DNA of 64,000 bases from NCBI GenBank assembly GCA_037447655.1, contig JBBHKE010002879.1, positions 97,117-161,116 on the forward strand, written 5' to 3'. The notes under the pieces were generated by a model that had not been told where the DNA came from, did no database searches, and was given only the letters and a program-made list of their open reading frames with translations. The stretch comes from Zygnema cylindricum (taxonomy: Eukaryota > Streptophyta > Zygnematophyceae > Zygnematales > Zygnemataceae). The position numbers and the translations under genes are program-made. This document shows positions 35,292 through 47,155 of the stretch, piece after piece. Numbering within the stretch: the first letter of the stretch is position 1; each line of letters starts with the position of its first letter.

Positions 35292-36690
35292 TCAGGGCGC
35301 AAAGAAACTGTGTTAGACCTCGCGAAGTTTGTCGATAAAGGTGTTTGCGTTAAGCTGAGTGGAGGTAGACAAGGTAAGCCATACTTGAATTTAATGGCAT
35401 TTGTATTTGCCTTTTTGGTTTTAATCCTTTTTATTATATTTTTATACACTTTGTAGTTTCCTGTTTCAGTTTTTTATGGGGGACTTATGTGCATTCGTAC
35501 TTTTTTTTTAGCCAATAGTCTAAGCTTCGGAATTGTTTGATCACTTTATTTTTTTATTTATAGTCTATCATCTCTATTTCATTTTCTTGGTTAATGACTC
35601 ACTTTTTCAAATATAGTTCAACTTATTCTCGTAGTGAATTCAATTCGTTTAGATTTTTGAAGGAGAGATGGACTTCTAGACCGTTCTTTCTTGTTTTATG
35701 TTCGTACTTACTCCGTTCGTACTTATTCAATTACTTGTTCCATTCTTACTCGTTTTTTCTTACTTGTTTTATCCTTACTTTTTCAATTCTATTCCTACTT
35801 ATTCCATTCGTTCGTACTCCATTCTTAGGTATTTCATTCTTGATTGTTTACTTGCCAAAAACCTCGAAGAATTTGCGGTTAACAAAGTGCTGTCTTTTGG
35901 TTTTGCAGTGATGGGAACATTGAAAGGCTACGACCAGCTTGTCAATCTGGTGCTCGACGAGGCTGTGGAATGTGAAAGAGGTAAGAAAATTTTCAATAAT
36001 TCTAATCATTCCAAGAGGGAGAGAGAGAGGGAGAGAGAAAGGGAGAGAGAGAGGGAGGGAGACGGAGAAAAATTTCAATAATTATAATCATTGCAAAGAT
36101 TTAGTCATTCACTAATCGTTTGAATCGTTTTAATTGATATTGCGGAAAATTTCTTAGTGGACCTTTTCGGACAAAGAAAAGGTCCCATTTTTCAACAGAC
36201 ACAGTGACAAACGTGAACAACCATAGATAATAACCATTACGTCTTTTGTCAAATCCTGTCTTGTATGTTTTTAGTCTCTCTGTTTTTTTCTCGCTTGCCC
36301 CTTCTTTATTTTCCTCCCTCATGAAGAAGCATCAAGCTTGAGGATCCCTCCCTCCCACCCTTTCCCGCTCCTTCCCCCTCCCTCATGAAACTGCATCAGG
36401 TTTGGGGATCCCTCCCCGTCCGTCTCTCCCTCCCGCTCTCTCCCTCCCTCCCTCCCTCCCTCCCCCCCCCTCCCCCCCTCCCTCCCTCCCCCCCTCCCTC
36501 CCCCATTTAGCCGCCTCAAGCTTGGGTGCAAACGCTTTGGGGCGATAAAAAAGAGGAGAAAAAAAAAACAAAGAAAAAGGCTAGAAAAAAAACAATAAAA
36601 CAATGGGGTTTTCGTTTTTATGCGGCTGAGTTTGCAGACCCGGAAGATCCTTTGAAGACTTCCGACCAGACGAGGCCTCTCGGGTTAATT
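35292..36690 (+). CDS. LSM7: U6 snRNA-associated Sm-like protein LSM7, partial gene model
   Basis: Three exons are clear: 35292-35373 (SGRKETVLDLAKFVDKG, SGGRQ), 35909-35980 (MGTLKGYDQLVNLVLDEAVE) and 36638-36690 (DPEDPLKTSDQTRPLGLI). They join in phase (207 nt, 69 codons) with GT-AG borders. The Sm1 and start of the Sm2 folds match LSM7 almost residue for residue. LSM7 is part of the LSM1-7 ring (mRNA decapping) and the LSM2-8 ring (U6 snRNP). The first exon, which should carry only the start Met, was not located. The final exon (normally about 25-30 residues starting with a VCRG-like motif) was not found within 400 bp. A weak candidate lies at about 39110-39131 (CLYGKVAML), beyond a repeat-filled 2.4 kb. 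The gene is therefore either interrupted by repeats or broken at its 3' end. Confidence 0.85.
36001..36063 (+). repeat. GA-rich microsatellite in LSM7 intron
   Basis: GAGAGAGG units directly downstream of LSM7 exon 35909-35980. The preceding bases ttttcaataattctaatcatt recur after the tract (36070-36092), suggesting a small duplication around the array. Confidence 0.85.
36335..36505 (+). repeat. CT-rich low-complexity tract in LSM7 intron
   Basis: CCCTCC-type units. Two copies of a 'ccctccctcatgaa.c.gcatca.g.ttg.ggatccctcc' segment lie at about 36316-36350 and 36377-36413. Confidence 0.85.
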
Positions 36691-36744
36691 GTGAGTAAAT
36701 CTCGGAGCTCCACCTGATTGTGATGTAACATTCGTATGAGATGA

Positions 36745-36915
36745 GGACTTTGTTTTGTCTTTGTTTTGTCTTTGTCTTGACTTTGTTTCGACTTTTTGTC
36801 ATTGTTTTGACTTTTTTTGACTTTTTGTCTTCGTTTTGACTTTGACTTTGTTTTGACTCTGTTTTGACTTTGACTTTATTTTGACTTTTTTCTGGCTTTG
36901 TTTGGACTCTGTTTG
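36745..36915 (+). repeat. Minisatellite, 11-bp-like unit (TTTTGACTTTG)
   Basis: Many imperfect TTTTGACTTTG/TTTTGTCTTTG units just downstream of the last clear LSM7 exon. Confidence 0.88.
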
Positions 36916-37157
36916 AAATGGGAACTTGATATTTTGCTTTGTATGAAGAAAACTTCTTGTTTTTCTCTCATTTTGAGATGGAAACTTTTGGACAGCCGCG
37001 TTTCGACCGTGTGAATGTACGATTTGTGTACGATTTGTCAGATTTTGTACGGAGACCTATATTAGTGTAAGCATGTTTGCGACCGACATTTATTTTTTCA
37101 AAGATCCAAATTACCATGACCAAACAATTAGAATGTATGATTTTTTCCAAAATTTTC

Positions 37158-37219
37158 AAATTCTTAAATAGCGTACACCACGGTAGTTATTTTTATACGC
37201 TAAAAAAACTTACACGCTA
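37158..37219 (-). repeat. Half TIR element (one end only)
   Basis: cgctaaaaaaacttacacgctaataacgattggcggtgta is the inverted copy of the left end of the 25780-25994 element. The opposite end is missing. The adjoining part at 37017-37060 shares 'cgatttgtcagattttgtac' with the interior of 14957-15535. Confidence 0.75.
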
Positions 37220-37566
37220 ATAACGATTGGCGGTGTAGTATTTGCGATGAGTTTTGCGCAAAAACAGTGATTTGTGCTTTTGTGCGATAAAATGGATTTC
37301 GTACTTTATTCTGACGGGAATGTCGCACTAAATAGTAGCCATGCAAAAATACGTTCGTTATTTTGTCAGAGACGTAAATGTTGACAGGGTGGATTAGGTC
37401 AGATTCCCTCTATGTCAGGACAAAAAGGTACAGCGTCCGTACTTGAGTCCTTCGGACTGTTTATGTTGCACGATTCTGTGTCCTGCTTTCATAAAGGACA
37501 GAAAAGATTGCGATTCGCCTTGTCTTTTTCTGTCCTTTATGAATCGTAGATCTGTTCCGGACGAAC

Positions 37567-37936
37567 GATGGTTCAAAAGTAGGCGTTTCAATTGTAGGCC
37601 TTTTGTCGGCGCCTTTATCGTAAGTTGTGTTATGGGCTTTTCATGTGATCTTCTTCAGTCGCTACTTTTATCAGCGACCGTCCGATCGTCCGAATCTGAC
37701 GGTTTAAATAAAATATACCTCAAAACTCACAGAAAAATATTTTTTTGTCCGAATGTTTTTTAAATTTAGACATATCGTTTAATTCTCTATTGAACGATGT
37801 GCAACTCAACCCTGTTAGTCTGTTACTATTTTATTTCATTTTGCGGCCAATACAATATGGGTCTTAAGGGTATATTGTATTTTTTGCGTACAATAGGCAT
37901 ATTGTATGGGCGACTTTCACCTACTTTTGAACTATG
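37567..37936. mobile_element. Second TIR element family (copy 1), about 370 bp
   Basis: The left end GATGGTTCAAAAGTAGGCG and the inverted right end CCTACTTTTGAACTATGG form TIRs. The interior (catgtgatcttcttcagtcg, cagaaaaatatttttttgtc, caatacaatatgggtcttaa) recurs in 38386-38901. No ORF with a known domain. Confidence 0.75.
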
Positions 37937-38115
37937 GTTTAAAACTTTAAATGCTTTTTCTGTGCAGAAAAATCAAAATATCTTCAATACGGGACAAGAA
38001 TACACCGTACGGAACAGTGCTGAAAAATAATGCAGCGTGAGAGATTGCACCGTCTGAAAAAAAAAAAAATGGGCAGAATCGAAACGTTTTGGCAATGTGT
38101 CAAATACCTAGAGTA

Positions 38116-38332
38116 CACCGTGTATCGTTATTAGTATTTATAATATGTTCGCCATTTAAATTATTTTTTCTCCGTACACACTTGTCCGATTTACAGTTTG
38201 TGACTGCCAATCGGAAGCTGAGAATCGTACTTTTCAATTGCATCCGTCAGATCTACAATTCAACAAGTGTGTACAGAGAAAAAATGTTTTAAGAGACGAA
38301 AAAAACATTAACCCTAATAGCGATACACGGTG
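38116..38332. mobile_element. TIR element (MITE-like), TA-flanked
   Basis: TA on both sides (38114-38115 and 38333-38334). Ends CACCGTGTATCGTTATTAG and the inverted AATAGCGATACACGGTG. The interior matches 26359-26573. It lies between two copies of the second TIR family. Confidence 0.85.
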
Positions 38333-38385
38333 TACTCTAATCATTGTCTCATAAAGCCGTATTCAATTCAAAAATAGGTTTGGAC

Positions 38386-38901
38386 CGTAGTTCAAAAGTA
38401 GGCGTTTTTGGTAGGCCTTTTGTAGGCCGCCTTTAGTGTAAGTTGTGTTACTGGCTTTCCATGTGATCTTCTTAGATCGCTACTTTCATCAGCGACCGTC
38501 CGATCGTCCGAATCTGACGAAATTTTTTAGCGAACTAAAACACGCGGACGTTCAAAATTGCAGACGCTAATATGACAGATAGTCCTTTCGTAAGTTGTGT
38601 TATGGGCTTTTCATGTGATCTTCTTAGATCGTTACTTTCATCAATGACCGTCAGATCATCCAAATCTGACGGTTTAAATAAAAAGTCGCTCAAAACTCAC
38701 AGAAAAATATTTTTTTGTCCGTTTTTTTTTCAAATTTAGACATGACGTTTAATTCTCTATCGATCCATGTGCAACTCAACCCTGTCAATATTTTATTTCA
38801 TTTTGCTGCCAATACAATATGGGTCTTAAGGCCATATTGTATGTTTTGCATACAATAGGCATATTGTATGGGCGTACGGTCACCTACTTTTGAACTATGC
38901 A
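38386..38901. mobile_element. Second TIR element family (copy 2), with internal duplication
   Basis: The left end cgtagttcaaaagtaggcg and right end cacctacttttgaactatg match copy 1. The block 'aagttgtgtta.tggctttccatgtgatc...gtccgaatctgacg' occurs twice (about 38448-38520 and 38590-38670), so the element is a duplicated or nested form. Confidence 0.72.
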
Positions 38902-39604
38902 TTTGACCAAGCCTCAAAAGTTAAGAACGTGCGAGCATTTTGTATGCGATCCGCACTAAATCTGCTCATAAAATACGCAAACGTTCCTTGAGAGGAGATT
39001 TCGTGCATTCTTTGCTGTATGGAATTTGAATATTTCATTCTGGGGAATTCCCGCGTCTTGTGCGGACTTCGCACGAAATTTCCGCACGTTTTGAGCATAG
39101 GTTTCATACTACAGTAACTTGTCTTTATGGCAAGGTTGCCATGCTGGTAAGTTCATTCCAGTTACAGTATATTTTCTTTCGGTTTAGTTTTAGTGTTACT
39201 GTAGTTTTCTTTTAAGTATCTGATGACCATGTTGAAAGAATTTGTATCCAGACCATTGATAATCTTTGACTTTTATCATTGAACCATCTTCTTTACTTTC
39301 TATTCCAATCCTTTGTTTTAAGCAACTCCTGAATTTATTTGTTTCAACAATTACAATTCCACCATTCTCTTTTAATTCCTCTGTTCTCCAGGTCAAAATA
39401 TCCATTATTTACTTGCTCCTTTTACATGTACTCAACAAAGACTGCTGTGAAGCTCATCAACAAAAAAGGACCGCGCGTTCTTCTCTCTAAACAAAGCGAG
39501 CAACACTTATGAGCAACATTCACTCAACACTCGTGTGACAATCCTAACATAAATCTAGCCTAACCGTAATTCCAACCCTGGTTTTAAAACTAACCCAAGC
39601 CATC
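38902..39604 (+). promoter_or_regulatory. Upstream region of Vps36, nothing else firm
   Basis: About 700 bp before the Vps36 ATG. It holds the weak LSM7 last-exon candidate near 39110. No clear TATA box. Confidence 0.35.
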
Positions 39605-42600
39605 ATGGATGATCCTGTCTCTAAGCTTCTTCAACCAACGAAAACCTCCGACAGCGGTCGTCCTATTCTCCTTCCTGCTGAGGTGGAATGCCAGTTAATG
39701 GACACTGTTAGTATTGAGTTTGAAGATAAAAATGGAGAAGTTTTGGAACATGCCACTCTTAGACATGGGATCATATACCTAACCACGCATCGCTTCATAT
39801 GGATGGATGATGATCCTTCTTCAAGAAGGAAAAGATGTTATGGACTTCCTCTTCCTTCTGTGGCAAGTATTCATCCGTCTAAAAAGAGTCTTACAAAACT
39901 TTGGTCTTCTCCTCGTCTTCGTCTTCGAGTTAATGTGACTCAAGAAGGAAATTTGGACATTAGTGGATCATCAGATGGTACTTCAACAGCTAGTGTGGTA
40001 ATTGTATTCAAAGGACAAGCAAGTTCCGATCCATTTGTTTTAAAATTTATTCAAGTTCATAAAGAACAAGCATGGAAATTTGATGTTGAGACAAAGGTCA
40101 TTGGTGGAGGTAAAGGTCTGGGTGGTGGTAAAGGAGCTCCAAGTAGGTTTAATCCAGCTATGGCTGGAGTTAGTGGGATTTTGAGAAAGGAGCAGGAACA
40201 GATGGAGGCAACAGACAAGAATCTTCATGCAGCTTTTAGTGACCTTAATGCTTTAATGGTGAGTTTTATGGACCTGAAATTGAATGTCACGAGAGTCGGC
40301 TTTGTATGAGTACACCATCGCTACTAGGGTTAGTGAGTAATTGACGTTAAAACTTTATTACAATTAATCATAATTAACTACACATGTTATATTTTGCTAC
40401 GTCGCTCAGTATGGGCCACTCACCTAATTACTGTATTGACACTATTTTATGATTTTGGGTCAAAAAATACCCACTCGAGTTAGAGTGATTAACTCTAAAC
40501 ACAACGGACCCCTAATTGTGTAAACGGGCTTTTGAGCTTTCTGGCTGTCACACAGTATTTGAAAGATTGAAACTTGTTTTACACAAAATCTGCCAAGACT
40601 GGCAGCGCTGCATCTTCTAATGTGAGAAAATCCAAACTCCATTGTTCACAAATACTGGCTGTTGTTAAAGAATTATTAGGTTTAAAAATATCATCACCTG
40701 TGGGGCATCTTTGGGGCATCCATGGGCATGCAGGCTAAGGCGAAAGACATGGTGCTTTTAGCTGAGAGAATGAGAGTAAAACTTCTTGCTCCACCATCCA
40801 CGTCTTCAGCCAGTGATGAAGAGTTTGGGTCAAAGGAAGAAATGCAAGATTGGCTTCTTAGTGTAGGTATAGTGTCTCCCGTCACAAAAGAGTCGGCTGG
40901 CGCTCATTACCATCAACAGCTCTCTCGTCAGGTATGTTCCATCTATCATTTGTCTTCTTATGTGTTACTGAATGACCAATGTCAACCTTTTTCAGGTTAT
41001 TTCTGTCACAATTTTGTACCATTTTATAGCAGAGCATTTCGGAAACACTGTATGTAAGGAGGTTATTTTTTGCCACATGCTCTCAATGTGGTCTTTCATA
41101 GACATTCAAGTTCTTTGACGAAACTGAGCTATATAGGGGCATTGTTTTTTTATGGCTTTTCAGTTGGCTGACTTCTTGCAAGTACCGTTGGAGAAGGCAG
41201 GAGGACTGCTTGCTGTGGTGGATGCTTATTGTCTTTTCAACCGAGCGCGAGGAACTGGTTAGTGGAATATTCTCATACTTTTCTACAAGAAAGAGAGATT
41301 GGAGAATTAGGCAAGGGAGGTGTGTTGGTCAGGATTGTGCTGAGGCGACTGGTTAGAGTCAGCCAGGAGGTGTATTGATCAGGATTGTGTCCTCTATACA
41401 CCAAATCCCGTGGCATGAAAGGCTGATTGATGCGTCAACTTACCTCTTACTGTTTGAGCCTAATTGCCATGTCCAATGCAAAGGTGATAACAAATGTATT
41501 CAGCTTACTATGACAAAAAGCAAAAAGTTTATCCCACATTGATGATTATAATTTGGTCACTCATTCAAGGATCGTTAGACAATTAACTGGCTGGTATAAT
41601 TGTGGTTTTCATATGTTACAATGGCAGATTGTTTCAGCCTCATGTTTAATATTAGGGGTGTTTAAGATGGCATCTTGTTCTCATACTTGTTATCTCTGCC
41701 TTAATTTTTTATTTTACCTTTGGAATAAAACTCTCGTCTGGACTTCATTTTTCTCATCCACGTCTATATCTCTCTATTCCCATTATCCAGAGCATGAATG
41801 GGAGGGATACTGATAAAGCGGTAGCATACGTAGAGAGATTTCCTAACTGAATTGATATTGTTAAATTAATAAATACAAGTATACACTTGCAATTTTATCC
41901 TTATAATTTTAACTCATCACAAACCAAAGCACCTCAGTTTCATTCATGGCTTCCCTGTTTTTTGACTTACGGTTGAATACGGCTACAATATGGAGTAACC
42001 ACATATAATAACCACATATAGTGCTTCCATTCATTTTCACATATTAAAACCATGTTTTTTATCTCTATTGGTATGCGCAGAACTCATATCACCAGAAGAT
42101 ATGCTACAGGCTTGTGCCTTATGGGACAGAATTGACGTGTGCGTCTCTATTCCCCTAAGCCCTTTCCTTCTGTTCTAAAATCTGTACAGTTTCACCTAAA
42201 TTAGGAGGCAAATCTACTCACACTAAGTGTCCAATTTTTTGCTGTGGTCTTGTTTGATAGAGTTTACCGACATACTCCAACGTATTTGCCGTTTGGTATT
42301 CGCATAAAGGAGAAGAAAGTCTAGATCTTTAGGTCTTTTTAGGTTTTTGGGGTCTTTTAGGTTTTTTAAGGTTTTTCACAGTTTCAGGGTTTTTTGATAG
42401 AGGTTTTTTTGTAGAAAATTGTGATATGCAGAAAAAAATTTAGACCGACTCGTAATTGTTTGCATGTGCAGAGAGGTATACCTACAGGAATCGCCCTTCT
42501 CTCTAAGGGAAATTTGGGGGGAAACGGTGACAGGACGCTGAAGTTACGACGCTTCGACAGTGGAGTGGCGGTTATTCAAAGAAAAACTCAAAATGACGAC

Positions 42601-44972
42601 GAGGTGAGCGATTTTCTTTGTTTCTTGTTATTTTTCTTCCTTCCAGTTCTGATGGCTGTGATTGCAATGTTAGGACTTTTTGACACGTTTCGTACCTCTA
42701 CTAAAAATCCTGTCTCTACACTCTCCAGGGTAGTCCTTTTATAAGTCATTGTCTTTTGTCCATCTATTAGTCTATCTATCCCATCAGGTACTGCAGTTCT
42801 GCAAATATTGATGTTTTTTTTGGCAGTGCTGTACTCATGATGTTTATTCCCCTGTTACTTCCCTTTTTGTCTTCATAAACTGTAGAGGAGCCTATAAGAT
42901 GATTGTACCATCTGACGACTTGCTATTTATTGAATGCCAAGTTATTTGGAAACATAAAAATGGTGTAGCTAAAATTTCTCTGCTTAAACTACATTCGAAG
43001 CACCATTAAACCACATTTCTTACACCTCATCGCTATTTGAGTTACTCTCTAATCCGGTCAGCCAATTTTTCTTTTCAAAATCATAGAATAGTCAACTCTG
43101 ATTCGATCACTGAATTCCTGATCCAAAGTGATAAAATATTGTCAAAAACACCATCAAGTGGCCCGAAATGAGCAACAACATCCTACACAGTTCAACAATG
43201 CTAATGCTTATACCTTTTAATAATAATAAGTAATCATAATGTTAATGCTAAAGTTTTATTAACTCTGATGGCGATGAAAGGTTTGTGTTTTCCATTCCCA
43301 TTTTATTTAAAGCATACTTTGGTGTAGGGAAAATTACAAACACTTATTGCCGTGAATGGAATATATGTACAACACTAGTAATAAAGTAAAGGACTAATAA
43401 AGATATTGCGGATGTCCTTTTGATTTCTTATTTTGCATACATCATTAGTTTCTTAGCTATTGTAAATATCCTTTTGGACTGTCACATGTACAACAATAAT
43501 AATAAAGATATTATGGATATCTTTTTAGACCGCTATTTTGCGTACACACTAATAATTAAGGTATTGTGGATATCCTTCTGGACTGTTCTTTGCCTATAAA
43601 TTGGTTGTTTGGCAGATGACGGCCCAAATTGTCAAATTGGTGAAGGGAGCCGGAGGGCCAGAAGTGGGCATTAGTCCGGCTGACATTGCGAGAGCTTTAG
43701 GAGTCGCCCCTTCTCTTGCAAAAGAGGAACTACTCGCCGCAGAAAGCAGAGGTAAATGGACCTTCCACAGAGGGTTAGGGATGTTTGCAAAATGTGATTG
43801 AACTTGTACTAGAATGTTACGGAACATTTTTGCACAATAGTAGGGAACATTTGACTACATTTCACTTTTCTTTTTTAAGTGACTGGTACCACACCGCATT
43901 TTCATTTCACATGTGACTGTTCTTTTTAAGCAGTCGGAACCAATTTCATTTCACATGGAACAATTCCCAAAACGGAGGGAGCATATGACCACATTTCACT
44001 ACATTTCACTTTTTGTTCTAGTGGATGGTACACTGTCAATCGGTATTAACATTCATAACACTAATCCGGTATTTTTCGCCCTTTAACATAAAACAGTGTT
44101 AAATAATGCTTTTTGTTTCTTACTTAGGGCTAATTTGGTAAACGGTTGAAAATCGTCCATGTCGCTTGGACAGGAATTTGATTTTAATATCATTGAAATG
44201 AATCGCAAGCTACATATTTTTCTAACTTTAATCGGAGATTCAATGTTTACCACATTTTGTTATTTAGCTCTGGGATAGAACACAATTGCTGGTAAATATT
44301 GAACTAAACGGAGGACTTTGGGCGAGGATGGGAAACTTTGTCGGGACGACAGCATCGATGGTTTGCGATTCCATATTAATTTTTTTAGGGACGTGGCTTA
44401 TTAATTAAGTCACATAACATCTCTTCTCTGATCTAGTTTTTTCTTCTTCCCTCTCTCTCACCTTCTCCCTCTCACTCTCTCTCACTCTCCCTCTCCTTCT
44501 CCCTCTCCCACCCTGCCCCTCTCCTCTCCCTCTCCAGAAAAAAAAAAGATTGATCCTATAGCGTGATCTTCTGATCCCACAAGCTGTACTAATGAACCTA
44601 TACTCTTAATGAACGGTGGGACGGTTTCCGTTACAAAGAAACTCATGTGACAAATGGCATATGTTTGGAATCTGGAGACATTAGTCTTCATTTACTGGGC
44701 GGCTGTTTAAAGCAGTAAAACTAAAAGAAAAGTTTATTGCATTTTCAAACTCATGTTTCAAATGTTATTATGCATTATTCACAACACAGAGCAATTGACA
44801 ATTCTCGACTAAAGGTTGTTTTGTGAAAATAGAATGTAAAAGATGAAACGAAAAGATAGGAATCGATCATATCCTTCAAATCTAGTAATGAAGAATTATG
44901 TTATTATAATGACGCTGGGCAATATACGGTGCTGATATGATTTTGCAGTTTGGGGCAGGAATTTCTATTGAA
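39605..44972 (+). CDS. VPS36: ESCRT-II subunit Vps36, 7 exons
   Basis: Exons 39605-40258, 40734-40931, 41164-41257, 42081-42138, 42534-42603, 43616-43751 and 44950-44972 sum to 1233 nt (410 aa) with consistent phases. The N-terminal GLUE domain is visible from [39 protein letters not shown] and [15 protein letters not shown]; the family uses it to bind phosphoinositide and ubiquitin. A linker helix ([14 protein letters not shown]) leads to two winged helices ([75 protein letters not shown]). Vps36 works with Vps22 and Vps25 on endosomes to sort ubiquitinated cargo. The last exon is only 7 codons (VWGRNFY), shorter than I expect, and is chosen on phase and acceptor quality. An alternative end is read-through of exon 6 to the TGA at 43799-43801. 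Confidence 0.94.
40312..40490. repeat. Palindromic-type repeat in Vps36 intron 1
   Basis: The start 'ctactagggttagtgagtaatt' and end 'agttagagtgattaactcta' are inverted relatives. The middle (tgatttt gggtc, ttttgctacg) resembles 63002-63162. Probably a third small TIR family. Confidence 0.55.
43380..43600 (+). repeat. Tandem repeat before Vps36 exon 6, about 55-75 bp unit
   Basis: About four imperfect units of 'aataaagatattgtggatatccttttggactg..attttgc.taca', starting near 43387, 43440, 43497 and 43551. They end just upstream of the splice acceptor at 43615. Confidence 0.78.
44440..44538 (+). repeat. CT-rich microsatellite in Vps36 last intron
   Basis: CTCTCCCT units of about 95 bp. The Glu/Gly frame on the other strand is an artefact. 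Confidence 0.85.
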
Positions 44973-45253
44973 AAGAGGGTTCGTTGATGAATCATTCAGT
45001 CCGTTGAAATAGATAAAATTGTATTATCTTGATGAGCGTTCAGAAAAGAACATTTAATTTAATATTCGCAAAATGTAGAACTCTACAAAATCAATTTCCT
45101 TTGCCTTGTTCACTACGGAAAGGTACCAGATAGTAACATTGTCAATTATACTGTGTAACGCGCGAGTCAAAAGACCCTGTTCTCAATTCTAAAACTGGGC
45201 TGAGCCGTTCCCGTGGTTCTAAGTTTCGATGGTTTGGCTGTACCGTAGCGGTA

Positions 45254-45470
45254 CACCGCGAATCGTTATTAGCGTAGAAGTTTTTTTAGCGTGTAAGAAT
45301 AATTACCGTTATTAACGCTAATTGGGAATTTGAAAATTTTCGAAGAAATCATTTACTCTAACTAGAAATTAGGGCTTTCTAAAGATAGTATGCATAATTC
45401 TATTTGAGAATTTAGGAAAAAATTGGGGGAACCGAATTAGCGTTCAATACGCTAATAACAATTCGTGGTG
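45254..45470. mobile_element. TIR element (MITE-like), TA-flanked
   Basis: TA at 45252-45253 and 45471-45472. It starts CACCGCGAATCGTTATTAG and ends AATAACAATTCGTGGTG. The interior matches 25780-25994 (aagtttttttagcgt, gggaatttg.aaattttcgaag). Confidence 0.87.
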
Positions 45471-45474
45471 TACA

Positions 45475-46808
45475 GTACTTCAAAATGTGACCACAGGCTA
45501 AGCGAGAACAACTCAGTGGGAAGGCTGGGGACGAAAAATATACTAATTTTCCATGAATGGGCAAAATGTGCACATTGCCCAACAGCATCTTATGAGCATG
45601 TTGCTTTGTTTGATTTTGGACAAATGACTTTGGTGACTCTCGTGTACGCACCAACTTCAGCTTTACTCCCGTTTGTCTATTTGTCCAATCAGATTCCCAA
45701 AAAAGCTAAACAAAAAGAAAGGAGAGGGAACATTAGTCGCCACCCCCAGTTTCCCTCCAAAACATACCTATACCTTTGAACACCATAAAATTAGAAAAGG
45801 CTTCCAGCACCACCACTTTCTTTACCTCTCAGCTACCCTTTTACCAAGTGAGACAAGCGCTCTCTCTCCCTCTCTTTACCACGTGAGGCAATCTCTATCT
45901 CTATCTCTCTTCTTATCACGCGACTGTCAAATCAACCTCATTCCCTCCCTCACTCTCTTTCACTCTCTTTTCTCACACCTGTCTATCTCACCACTTTCGC
46001 TCCTTGTCCCCCAACCCCTACTTGTGGTCCTCTAGCTCCTCCATTGTCCAATTACTGCCAGAGCCAATGCCAAGGTCATGCGTCACGTCACAACCACCAC
46101 AATCAAGGTGAGGCCATGCCACGCTCTACCTGTCCTACTCGTGTCATGTCACAGGAGCGACCTCTCGTCTTTAGTGGCGGGCGAGCAACAATAAAAGCAG
46201 AAGTGAAAATGAGCAGTTTTCAAATCTTTTATCCTCCATTCATTCCCTCCAACTCTTTTTTTTTTTTCCCTCTTAATGATTGCCTTTTTGATACAAAGGG
46301 ATTGTGAAGGCTTTTGAAGGAAATAGTCTTTTCGTGCCATCAATGGAGCATCTGTTTAATCTGATTTGATATAATCACAAATCCCTAAGCTCTAATACCC
46401 GCGGGTCTTTACACATTCTCTATCGGATCTAGAAGGAAAACCCTAAAATGTAAAACAAAGGTTTTTGGCGTAATTTTCAGACAGGAAATAATACGTTTCA
46501 AAAAAAAAACGTTGCACGAAGTACATGTTGACTGAAATAATGCCTCAGCTACTACCTCAACACAAACGTTCAAAAGAGTTACAAAAAGTACAAAAATCCT
46601 TATCAATATTTACATTCCTATGCTTTCAAACTGGCCACATAGGCAGCCTTCAACAGTATTCACAATATTCTTGGGTAACTCTTTCTGTTTATACAGGTCT
46701 TCATTTCACACAGACTTTGCCCGACTTTCTCGGGCTTTGACGCAAATTTGAACTGCATAACTTTTCTCTAGAATGTCAGCCAAAACGCCTATTCAGTGTT
46801 GACAGAAT
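45475..46808. other. Intergenic stretch between Vps36 and Rsm22, nothing firm
   Basis: CT-rich patches at about 45855-46020. No conserved exon, no splice-supported frame. Confidence 0.4.
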
Positions 46809-46814
46809 TTGAAA

Positions 46815-47155
46815 GTCATAGGATACATACCAAATACAATACACTGGTGATACAATACACAGCTTGCAATACGGAGGTAATACAATACACAGGTAGTAAT
46901 TCACATTGGTAATACAATACACAATTACTAGAATGCACAGGTAATAGAATACACAGATAATGCACTACACCAGTTATATGATACACAGGAAATACAATAA
47001 ACAGGGGCCGGCTTTATTAAAAAGCGCGATGGTAAACTATCTGAGTCCATAGTCAAAAACACCCAAAAAAGCACCAAAACAAACAAAACAACAAAGGAAA
47101 AAGCTAACAGGTACCACAATACACAGGTAATATTAAACTCGTGTAATGCAATACA
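46815..47155 (+). repeat. Minisatellite, about 19-21 bp unit (GGTAATACAATACACA), interrupted
   Basis: Units such as ggtaatacaatacacag run from about 46815 to 47004, then resume at about 47110 and continue to 47155. Between them lies a foreign segment (47005-47109). Confidence 0.85.
47005..47109 (+). repeat. Dispersed-repeat segment inserted in the minisatellite
   Basis: ttattaaaaagcgcgatggt and 'tatctgagtcca' match 26748-26793. The A/C-rich tail that follows resembles the A-rich tail of the other copy. Possibly a short retroposed element; no polymerase III boxes were identified. Confidence 0.6.
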
